From Aquimarina sp. Aq107 (GTDB lineage: Bacteria; Bacteroidota; Bacteroidia; Flavobacteriales; Flavobacteriaceae), in contig NZ_OX030782.1 in NCBI RefSeq assembly GCF_943733665.1, positions 2,652,501 to 2,716,500 of the forward strand: a stretch of 64,000 nt of DNA, given 5' to 3'. Below are positions 38,621-45,856 of the stretch, piece by piece. A program made the translations under genes and the position numbers. How positions within the stretch are numbered: position 1 is the stretch's first letter; every line of letters starts with the position of its first letter. Below the pieces are notes generated by a model. It was not told where the DNA came from. It saw only the letters and a program-made list of their open reading frames with translations, and ran no database searches.

Positions 38621-39415
38621 TTATAGTTGAATTATACTAACTGTATTGTGATATTCTTGTCTGCCATACCTTTCTATACTAGAAATTACAGCCCGCTGCA
38701 ACCAAGATTCAAGTATCCCTTTAAAATTATAAGTTCCGTTTACCGAAACATACTCTTTATTTTTGGGATAATGCGACTGTAACTGTAACTGAACATCTTC
38801 TGTTTCCTTTGCTGATTGCAATAAAACATCTTCTTCTGTAGCAACCTTTCCGTATTTTGTGGATAAATACTGTGATGTAATACTACACGAATCAGAACTA
38901 TATTTTTGATACATCGATTTTATTAATCCTCCAAAATTATGATACAGAGAAATATCTTTTATAATCTCTTCTTCTGAATTTAATATCGCTTCTGTTTTTA
39001 ATATGAAGCGTTGTATTTGATTTCCTTTATATTTATTTTCAAAATACATTTTTATTTTACTCCATTTTTCCTGTAATTCATCCATATTATCTATGGATAA
39101 GATTTGCCCTTTATAAGATACTTGTAAATTAAGTTTGTTATAAACCGAAGCTGTTCTTTTTATAATATCTTGCATTGCAAAGGACCCGTCAGAGAATTGA
39201 AAATTATCATTTTCAATCTCAACATTTACAAAACGAATGTATGGTTGGTCTTCATTGTATTCCATAGAAAGAGAAACTTCTTTCTTCCGAGAACAACGTA
39301 TTTCTCCAGAATAATTAATAAAATTTGTACTTTCTATCAAATATTTGTTCATTCCTTGTTTCGGAATATTTAATTGTATCTCTTGTGTTCTAAATCTATA
39401 TTTACTTGGGATCAT
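38621..39415 (-). CDS. unknown protein between vgrG and PAAR genes (adaptor candidate)
   Basis: 264 residues, soluble, no signal peptide or membrane segment, and I recognise no family. It is rich in beta strands at the N terminus (YRFRTQEIQLNIPKQ, YIRFVNVEIENDNFQFSDG) and helical in the middle (LQEKWSKIKMYFENKYKGN), with a C-terminal strand pair (YVSVNGTYNFKGILESWLQR). Genes directly between vgrG and PAAR-effector genes often encode chaperone/adaptors that load the effector onto the spike (compare DUF4123, DUF1795 and DUF2169 in Proteobacteria), and its position, 24 nt from vgrG and 2 nt from the PAAR-metzincin gene, fits this. Inference only. Confidence 0.65.
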   Translation of the reverse strand: MIPSKYRFRTQEIQLNIPKQGMNKYLIESTNFINYSGEIRCSRKKEVSLSMEYNEDQPYIRFVNVEIENDNFQFSDGSFAMQDIIKRTASVYNKLNLQVSYKGQILSIDNMDELQEKWSKIKMYFENKYKGNQIQRFILKTEAILNSEEEIIKDISLYHNFGGLIKSMYQKYSSDSCSITSQYLSTKYGKVATEEDVLLQSAKETEDVQLQLQSHYPKNKEYVSVNGTYNFKGILESWLQRAVISSIERYGRQEYHNTVSIIQL

Positions 39416-39439
39416 GACTTATGTGTTAAAAAAATACGT

Positions 39440-41230
39440 TTATCCTTTACTAATTTTTACATTTCCTCCTCCTTGAAAAGAAGCTGTTGCTCCACAAGCA
39501 ATCTTCATATTTCTTTTACTCTGAATTTCTGCATTACCACTATTTTGAATTAAATCACCTCCGATAGTATTTTTCATTTTACTTTCTACTGTATTTGTAT
39601 GATTAGAAGAAGAGGTGTCAAAATTTCTCTCTGTATAAATTGTTGTATCTCTACCAATATTAAATGAAGCATCCTCTTTAACATTCATTTCAAAATTCTT
39701 TGCATTCAATGTCATGGTTTCTAATGCAGTGATGGTAATGTTATTATTGGCTGTATCGATATGAATTAGATTTTCATTCTTATCCTTTATAGTAATAAAC
39801 TCCCCTTTATCAGTATCATTTAATTCAATGGTATGGCCACTTCGAGTTCTAATAGCTTTTACATTGTTTTTATCTGTTTTCCATCCTGATGGATTCTCAG
39901 ATCCATTATACAATGCGCCCATGACAAAAGGCCTCTCTGCATTTCCACCCTCAAAACCTATTAATACTTCTTCTCCTACCTCTGGAATAAAATGAAATCC
40001 TTTATCTCCTCCAGAATGCGGAGTCATTACACGAAGCCAAGGCGTGTAAACTCCCAGCGGTTTTTGCCAATTTAATTGTACTTTTATTCTACCTATTCCT
40101 TCTGGATCATCATTAGCGGTAACTGTAGCGACCTCAGTCTCACTTTTAGGTATCTTAAAGATATTTGTATTAGGATATACATCTTGATCTACTGCAATTC
40201 CTTCAAAAAGATTTATATACTTCCCATTTTCGGTTGCTGTATGCGTTATTTTGATAATTCTATAAACGCCTTGATTGTTATTTTTTTCTTTTATTTTTAC
40301 TATTCTTCCTAAACTAACACCAGGATTATCACTTTTACCGGTAATAATTACCTGTTTAATTTCTTCTGCCTTTTTTTGTTCCTTTACTAAATTACCAAGT
40401 CTTTGTTTAGTTTGAGTATCATTATAAGTATTTAAAAATACTTGTGTTTTATGAGGGAACATTTCTTTGCTTTTATTAGAAGCAAATCCATTATGCCCAT
40501 TAATAGAACTAGTAATTTCCGAAGTGCCAACTTCATGCTTTTCATTACTCAAATAATCATTAGTAAAAAAAGAATAACTATTCGACCTAGGTTCTAACCG
40601 CCTAGAAAACTCTTGTAGATCAAAACCATAGGTTAACACAACCTCTTCTGAGTTCTGTGGCTCTCCAAATATTAAATTTTCGCCATCATAATAAAACCAC
40701 TCTCCATATTGGGCAGATAACCTACTCGCAAACTGAAAACTACTTTCTCCTTGCTGTACACAATAGTGTAATGGACTATTAAATCTCGTAGTTATCGAGG
40801 TATTTAATTTTGAACGATCGTATTTTTGAAAAACACCTGTTAGAATAGAACTTAAGTTTTCGTCACTAAATGAGGCATAATGAGGCCCATCATCTGTAAG
40901 TATAGAATTACTTTTAGCATTGATTAAAATAGAATCTCCCATGGATTGATGAAACCCATTGGTGACTTTTACCTCAGTAACAACGCCATTAAACTTTAAT
41001 TCCTTATAAACATTAACGGAATCTAATGATGAAATAGAAAGAATAATAGTTTGCCCTAAAAAATCGTTGCTTTCATCTTCATAAAGATCAGAAACCTTTT
41101 CTAAAACATCTTTACGACATAAAATTTCTAGCGTATGATGATCATCAATTTCTTGCTTAAGTGTAAGTTTCTTATATGCTTTTATAGAAACTCCCCCAAT
41201 AAAAATTTGGATATTAGATTGAAGTGCCAT
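39440..41230 (-). CDS. vgrG: VgrG spike protein of type VI secretion
   Basis: 596 residues. The N-terminal two thirds are gp27-like (about 1-350, including DFLGQTIILSISSLD, SFQFASRLSAQYGEWFYYDG). A gp5-like OB fold follows (about 370-460, DPEGIGRIKVQLNWQKPLG, PHSGGDKGFHFIPEVGEEV, GGNAERPFVMGALYNG), and the tail (about 480-596, repeated TIxxTxE-like strands, ending FQGGGNVKISKG) would form the beta-prism needle. This is the puncturing trimer on the T6SS inner tube. It is the first gene of the payload operon and has a consensus promoter. There are no tssB/C, tssF, tssG, tssK, clpV or membrane genes here, so the apparatus must be encoded elsewhere. Confidence 0.95.
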   Translation of the reverse strand: MALQSNIQIFIGGVSIKAYKKLTLKQEIDDHHTLEILCRKDVLEKVSDLYEDESNDFLGQTIILSISSLDSVNVYKELKFNGVVTEVKVTNGFHQSMGDSILINAKSNSILTDDGPHYASFSDENLSSILTGVFQKYDRSKLNTSITTRFNSPLHYCVQQGESSFQFASRLSAQYGEWFYYDGENLIFGEPQNSEEVVLTYGFDLQEFSRRLEPRSNSYSFFTNDYLSNEKHEVGTSEITSSINGHNGFASNKSKEMFPHKTQVFLNTYNDTQTKQRLGNLVKEQKKAEEIKQVIITGKSDNPGVSLGRIVKIKEKNNNQGVYRIIKITHTATENGKYINLFEGIAVDQDVYPNTNIFKIPKSETEVATVTANDDPEGIGRIKVQLNWQKPLGVYTPWLRVMTPHSGGDKGFHFIPEVGEEVLIGFEGGNAERPFVMGALYNGSENPSGWKTDKNNVKAIRTRSGHTIELNDTDKGEFITIKDKNENLIHIDTANNNITITALETMTLNAKNFEMNVKEDASFNIGRDTTIYTERNFDTSSSNHTNTVESKMKNTIGGDLIQNSGNAEIQSKRNMKIACGATASFQGGGNVKISKG

Positions 41231-41356
41231 TGCTGAGTTTTAAGATTAATTTGTGTAACCAAATAAAATAACAAGCTTTTATTCTTATTAACTAAATGTA
41301 TTCAATGACAATAAATTAGGTTTCGAAGAATAAACAATAGTTCTTTTTGGTTATTC

Positions 41357-41387
41357 CAAATTTAGAAAACAACACCTCTTAGATCAA
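41357..41387 (-). promoter_or_regulatory. vgrG operon promoter
   Basis: Minus strand TTG (41385-41387), N20, TAAATTTG (41357-41364): full match to the Bacteroidota consensus. The leader is about 120 nt. The 15-base motif lies 22 nt upstream of the TTG. Confidence 0.78.
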
Positions 41388-41409
41388 CCAGATATTCAGT
41401 GAAAATATA

Positions 41410-41424
41410 CCCCTGAAAACCACT
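41410..41424 (-). promoter_or_regulatory. shared 15-base motif, copy 2 (vgrG promoter)
   Basis: Minus strand AGTGGTTTTCAGGGG, identical to 30976-30990 and also 45 nt from the -7 box. The flanks are only loosely alike, so the 15 bases stand out as conserved. Likely binding site of a regulator, perhaps one of the two LuxR-type regulators nearby. Confidence 0.65.
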
Positions 41425-41785
41425 ATGATCATCAACGGTTCGTTATTATAAAAACTAAGGATTATCCGTAAATATTACGAATTGCATTAAAAACAAGTCT
41501 ATGCTAGAAATGGTTTCAAAAAAACTATAACTACAGATCATAATATTATGTAAGGGTATACCCTAATTTTTAAATTCTATGGTTGACTCCTAAAAATAAG
41601 AATATTGCCCAATGTAATTTAGCACCATACAATTAGAACCCATACACATCTTTTTTAGCAGATTGTAATTATAAAGCTATTAAGGGAAAACAAATTGGCG
41701 CCGAAAAAAGGGATCTAATGACAGAAGATATTCTACTGTTCTGTATAAAAATGAGTAGAATCAATTATTCTTAAAACTAAAACAA

Positions 41786-42535
41786 ATGATAAATTTTAGA
41801 AATTCATGGATGTGTACATCCATCGTAATTGGAGTATTTTTAATGATCTCCTGTGAAAAAACAGATGTATCAACAGAAACTCTTGAAATCCAAGAAAACG
41901 ACTTTACTAGTATAACTGGTAATGATGATCAAACTCTTAATCTAAATAACAAAGAAGTACAAGAGCCTCTTTTACATTTGAGCTTTGATAAAAACACGAA
42001 TGAACAAGAAATAGATTTTTTATGGAATAAAGCGGTCAAAGATTATATTCATCAAAACCCTATTACAAATAAAAATGCAAGTACCGAAGTATTCATTCTA
42101 ATACGTACTCTTACTGGAGAACAAGAAAATCATGATACAACTGCGAATGCGAGAGCAAGGATAGAATTTACAACCGATCAAGGGCAACGCATTAGTAGAT
42201 ATTTATTGTTAAACAATGGAACTAATTATGACGGTTCGGATAATGGTCCAGATAGACAAATAGATCAATATGATTTTTATCTTTTTAGAATTGGATTTCC
42301 TAATCTTCCAATATGTTGGTTCGAATTAAACACAGCTCATCTTGAGTCACAAGGAATGGATAATTGGTTTGTAAGAGAGTTTAATCTATATGTTCAACCA
42401 GATTATCAGACGATATCTGCTACTGGAAGATCTGTTATATTATCAGATCCCAATGAATGGTTAGAAGGCGAAACGGAAACAGATTGGGATCAATACCATA
42501 CTGGTATTATTAATAGTGGAACGTTAGATTTCTAA
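41786..42535 (+). CDS. lipoprotein with a PLAT-like beta domain, unknown function
   Basis: 249 residues. Signal with lipobox (VFLMISCEK, Cys23). A low-complexity linker (about 25-75) leads into a domain (about 100-215) with TEVFILIRTLTG, ARARIEFTTDQGQRISRYLL, DQYDFYLFRIG, CWFELNTAH and NWFVREFNLYVQ, a strand order that recalls PLAT/LH2 lipid- or protein-binding domains; this is a weak fold guess. It is divergent from vgrG (555 nt) and followed by a strong terminator and a TPR kinase gene. It may belong to the same regulon but no shared motif sits before it. Confidence 0.7.
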   Translation: MINFRNSWMCTSIVIGVFLMISCEKTDVSTETLEIQENDFTSITGNDDQTLNLNNKEVQEPLLHLSFDKNTNEQEIDFLWNKAVKDYIHQNPITNKNASTEVFILIRTLTGEQENHDTTANARARIEFTTDQGQRISRYLLLNNGTNYDGSDNGPDRQIDQYDFYLFRIGFPNLPICWFELNTAHLESQGMDNWFVREFNLYVQPDYQTISATGRSVILSDPNEWLEGETETDWDQYHTGIINSGTLDF

Positions 42536-42563
42536 TATTAAAGGTTTTATCTGTGAATTCTTT

Positions 42564-42592
42564 AACAGCCTGTTATACTATAACAGGCTGTT
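42564..42592 (+). terminator. intrinsic terminator after the lipoprotein gene
   Basis: AACAGCCTGTTATA, C, TATAACAGGCTGTT (42564-42592), then CTTTCT. A 12-14 bp stem 28 nt after the stop. Confidence 0.85.
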
Positions 42593-42710
42593 CTTTCTGA
42601 TAAATCAAAAAGTCACCTTTACAATTATTTATTAATGACTTCAAAGATTCGTACCTTTAAAAAGCTTAAACTCATTAAAATCAATTCTTCATAATACATC
42701 TCTTAACCTT

Positions 42711-44768
42711 ATGAAGCTTAAAGACACATATTTATTTTGTTTTCTTTCTTGCGTTTTTTTTATATCAGTTGCCCAACAACACGTTAACGATATAGATACC
42801 TTAACGGTAAAAAATCATTTAGACTATAAGCTAAATAGGGCATTGAATATACCAGATTATAAAAAAGCGCTTAACATAATAGATAGTATGGAAGTTTATG
42901 GTTTACAAAACAATGACCTCTTATTTACTGCTTACGCCTATAGCGCGAAAACATCCATCTATAGATTTAATCAAGATATCACTAATGCAAAAATATATGT
43001 CCGAAAAAGCATTAAAATTTATGAAAAATACAACTATCACAATGGTCTTGTTTCTCTAAACTCACACCTTGCCAATATATTAAGAGCAGAAGGAAAACTA
43101 GATTCTTGTTTTTATGTATTAAATTCAATCTCTAAACGATATATTTCTGATAGCATTTCTAAAAGAAATCTACGCTATTATTATAATGAAAAAGATATCT
43201 CCCATTCCATGGCAGGGAGAATAGATTCTTCACTTCACTATACTTTAAAAAAAATAGCTCTTATTGAAAAAGATAATCACTACGATTTAGGAATTTCTTA
43301 TACCATAATGGCAAAAAACTTTTACTTAGTGAAAGATTTTTCTAAAGCTCTAGTATATATTAATAAATCATTAGATCATTTTTCTGAAGAATCAAAAAAA
43401 CCTGAGACCGCAATAAGTCGAGCATATATTCTAAAAAGTAAAATTTTACTTGATCTTAATAGATATGAAAAAGTAGAATCTACTCTTGATATAGTTACGG
43501 ATCTGATCAAAAAGAAAAATTCGATTGATTATGGTTTAAAAATACAGACGTTACGATCGAAACTATATTGGAAAACAAAACAGTTTCACAAACTTCCTTC
43601 CTTTGATATAGACAGTAACGATTATAAGAAGGTATCAAGTCATACTTTTTTTAATTTCTATTTAACCAATCTCGAACAGAACATTTCTAAAAAAAAATGG
43701 ACAGAGTCAAAAATACTAATTACTAGATTAAACGCTTTATTACCCTCGATAAGTGATCTAAGTTATAAACAATCCTTTTATAAACTTTCATCATTATATT
43801 GGGAAGGTATCAAAGATTTCGAAAAAAGTTATTCTACACAAAATCAATACCTTAAAATAAAAGAGACAATCAACACTAGACAACAAACATATATCGCTTA
43901 TGATCTTGATCAAAAATATCAACTAGCTAAAAAAAATGAAGAAATTGCACGAAAAGAGTTTACAATCAAAGAGCAGGAAAATCAACTATTAAAAAAAGAA
44001 AAAGACCAAATTTATTTAACACTATCGATAATATCCGCAATACTAGCCTTTATTACATTATTATTTATATATAAACAGCGACAAAAAATAAAAAACAATG
44101 AGATTCTAGCCTTACAAAAACAACAAGAAATAGTAAAACTAGAAGCCTTAATCAAAGGAGAAGAAAAAGAACGCAACCGCCTAGGGCAAGATTTACATGA
44201 CGGTATCAATGGTGATTTATCTGTAATTAAATATAAAATCACCTCTATAGAATCATCACAATTAATGGAAAAAGAAAAGCAATTTCATAGTGAAGCTATA
44301 GAACTTTTAGATAATACTGTAGAACAGATACGTTTGATTTCGCATAATCTAGCTCCTTCTATATTACAAGATTTTAACCTCACACAAGCGATACAACAAT
44401 TATGCGATAAGATAAATTCTACATATACAGTAAACATAAATTTTCAATATTTTGGACATCATTTAGTATTAGAGCAAGAAAAAGAAATTTCTATATACAG
44501 AATAATTCAAGAGTTAGTAAACAATATAATAAAGCACGCTAACGCTACCGAAGCTATTGTTCAAATCAATAATCATAATAACAGATTATATATTACTGTA
44601 GAAGATAATGGTAAAGGTTTTGACCTTGATACTAAAAGTTATGGAATAGGGTTGCAAAATATAAAATCTAGAGTTAGTTTTTTAAATGCTGACTTAGAAA
44701 TTTCTTCTTGTGACCAAGGAACTTCTATTCATATTAATTTAGATTTAGATAAAACAAAAAAGGCATGA
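42711..44768 (+). CDS. TPR sensor histidine kinase (HisKA_3 type), second pair
   Basis: 685 residues, the same layout as the kinase at 26990 but clearly divergent. Signal peptide (about 1-23), TPR-like helical repeats (about 35-390), one transmembrane helix (about 438-458, LTLSIISAILAFITLLFIY), coiled coil, HisKA_3 with His496 (ERNRLGQDLHDGINGDLS) and HATPase (QELVNNIIKHANA, DNGKGFD, YGIGLQNIKSR). It overlaps the regulator gene by four bases (ATGA). Located upstream of the amylase and downstream of the divergent T6SS region. Confidence 0.92.
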   Translation: MKLKDTYLFCFLSCVFFISVAQQHVNDIDTLTVKNHLDYKLNRALNIPDYKKALNIIDSMEVYGLQNNDLLFTAYAYSAKTSIYRFNQDITNAKIYVRKSIKIYEKYNYHNGLVSLNSHLANILRAEGKLDSCFYVLNSISKRYISDSISKRNLRYYYNEKDISHSMAGRIDSSLHYTLKKIALIEKDNHYDLGISYTIMAKNFYLVKDFSKALVYINKSLDHFSEESKKPETAISRAYILKSKILLDLNRYEKVESTLDIVTDLIKKKNSIDYGLKIQTLRSKLYWKTKQFHKLPSFDIDSNDYKKVSSHTFFNFYLTNLEQNISKKKWTESKILITRLNALLPSISDLSYKQSFYKLSSLYWEGIKDFEKSYSTQNQYLKIKETINTRQQTYIAYDLDQKYQLAKKNEEIARKEFTIKEQENQLLKKEKDQIYLTLSIISAILAFITLLFIYKQRQKIKNNEILALQKQQEIVKLEALIKGEEKERNRLGQDLHDGINGDLSVIKYKITSIESSQLMEKEKQFHSEAIELLDNTVEQIRLISHNLAPSILQDFNLTQAIQQLCDKINSTYTVNINFQYFGHHLVLEQEKEISIYRIIQELVNNIIKHANATEAIVQINNHNNRLYITVEDNGKGFDLDTKSYGIGLQNIKSRVSFLNADLEISSCDQGTSIHINLDLDKTKKA

Positions 44769-45397
44769 TAACTGTTTCGATTTTAGATGATCATATTATG
44801 GTTTTGAGAGGACTAGAAACAATGTTAGAAGATTCTAAGCTAGTCGAAATAATAGCAACTTATAACACTGGAAAAAAATTATTAGATGGACTTGTCATAA
44901 CGACTCCTAATGTGTTGCTGTTAGATATAAACCTTCCTGACAGTAATGGTATAGAACTATGTAAGTTAATTGCTAAAACATATCCTAGTATAGCAATTAT
45001 AGGACTTTCCAATTATAACGAAACGGGTTTTGTAAAAAATATGATTCGTAATGGAGCCAAAGGGTATTTATTAAAAAACTCTTCTAAAAAAGAACTAATC
45101 GAAGCTATTAAATCTACTTATCGCGGAGAAACATATTTACCTAAGAGTCTACAGAATAAACTCCTGAACGAAAGCATTGGAATTCGGTCTTCATCTTTTA
45201 TTCCTAAATTAACGAGAAGAGAAAAAGAGGTTTTAGAATTAATTTCAAAAGAGTATACATCCGAAGAAATAGCAGGAAAACTATTTGTTACCATAAAAAC
45301 TGTTGAAGCACATCGTAGTAATTTAATTCAGAAATTAGGAGTTAGGAATAGTGCTGGTCTAATCAGAGTTGCCTTTGAAAAAGGACTATTAGCTTAA
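44765..45397 (+). CDS. NarL/LuxR-type response regulator, second pair
   Basis: 210 residues. Receiver domain with Asp54 (VLLLDINLPDSNG) and LLKNSSKK; LuxR/GerE HTH at about 145-210 (TRREKEVLELISKEYTSEEI, LFVTIKTVEAHRSNLIQKL). Translationally coupled to the kinase by the ATGA overlap. It is a paralogue of the regulator at 28890; one of them is the best local candidate to read the 15-base motif in front of vgrG and the LRR gene. Confidence 0.92.
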   Translation: MITVSILDDHIMVLRGLETMLEDSKLVEIIATYNTGKKLLDGLVITTPNVLLLDINLPDSNGIELCKLIAKTYPSIAIIGLSNYNETGFVKNMIRNGAKGYLLKNSSKKELIEAIKSTYRGETYLPKSLQNKLLNESIGIRSSSFIPKLTRREKEVLELISKEYTSEEIAGKLFVTIKTVEAHRSNLIQKLGVRNSAGLIRVAFEKGLLA

Positions 45398-45406
45398 GAA
45401 AAGAAA

Positions 45407-45437
45407 AACTGGACATAAAATAGATTTATATCCAGTT
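45407..45437 (-). terminator. terminator-like hairpin downstream of the small minus-strand ORF
   Basis: AACTGGACATAAA/TTTATATCCAGTT (45407-45419 with 45425-45437), 13 positions with one mismatch. The T run (TTTTTCTTTTC) follows only when read on the minus strand, so it is oriented to end a transcript coming from the small ORF at 45487-45582 rather than the response regulator. Confidence 0.6.
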
Positions 45438-45486
45438 ATTAAAAGTATGTAGTATACATTTTTTTGGGGTTTAAATTGATAAAATT

Positions 45487-45582
45487 CTATCTGTGAATTG
45501 CATGGCTACTAGCAGCTGGTAATTCTTGTAAAAACTTTCTCAATATACTCCAATTGATTTTTAATGAAATAAAATTTGTCAT
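45487..45582 (-). CDS. small peptide gene candidate (31 residues)
   Basis: A 31-residue frame, MTNFISLKINWSILRKFLQE then LPAASSHAIHR. An amphipathic, basic helix (about 3-20) is followed by a Pro-Ala-Ser tail. I recognise no family. Support is circumstantial: a minus-oriented terminator-like hairpin lies 50 nt after the stop, and the surrounding 460-nt spacer has no other gene. The frame can be extended to 45672 (61 residues), but the added part is low-complexity. No consensus promoter was found upstream. It could be a peptide signal, a membrane-active peptide or chance. Confidence 0.35.
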   Translation of the reverse strand: MTNFISLKINWSILRKFLQELPAASSHAIHR

Positions 45583-45798
45583 GATTATATATTTTAAATT
45601 AATAAATGTTTTATAACTGATGTTGATTATAATAATATCAGTTGTTATGTATAATTTCAAAACGTGTGCCAAACTTTCTTAAACAAATCTTAACTAGACA
45701 CAAACAACTGTTTTTCAGTAAATTAAACCGAAAAAAGATTACAAGAAGGTTGTAAAAAACAGTTATCTATATTAAAAAAAGTAATTCTTAAACATAGA
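45583..45798. other. A/T-rich spacer before the amylase terminator
   Basis: Low-complexity A/T-rich DNA with an inverted repeat AACTGAT/ATCAGTT (about 45616-45643). No convincing gene or promoter seen. Confidence 0.4.
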
Positions 45799-45836
45799 AA
45801 AGCCCACCAAGGATAATCACTTCCAAAGCGGGCTTT
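45799..45836 (-). terminator. terminator of the amylase gene
   Basis: On the minus strand AAAGCCCGC, a 20-nt loop, GTGGGCTTT (one G-U pair), then TTCTATGTTT. It lies 21 nt after the amylase stop. Confidence 0.75.
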
Positions 45837-45856
45837 CCATTCAGCAAAATAATTGT

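Larger units (their letters stand above)
41231..41785. other. 555-nt divergent regulatory region between vgrG and the lipoprotein gene
   Basis: No gene is seen. On the minus strand it holds the vgrG promoter and the shared 15-base motif. A perfect 12-bp palindrome AGGGTATACCCT (41553-41564) and the sequence GAAATGGTTTCA near 41508 are further symmetrical sites. No consensus plus-strand promoter was recognised near 41786. Confidence 0.5.

Noticed and set aside
31073-41230. Prophage or contractile injection (eCIS) locus
   Set aside because: There are no capsid, portal, terminase, integrase, sheath or tube genes. The spike is a full gp27-gp5 fusion typical of T6SS VgrG.
41553-41564. AGGGTATACCCT palindrome as the vgrG operator
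   Set aside because: It occurs once, lies about 190 bp upstream of the vgrG promoter and is not shared with the LRR promoter; kept only as a note in the spacer entry.
42549-45497. TATCTGTGAATT repeated at about 42549 and 45488
   Set aside because: 12 bases, A/T-rich, one copy in the end of a small ORF and one in a spacer, with no common context.
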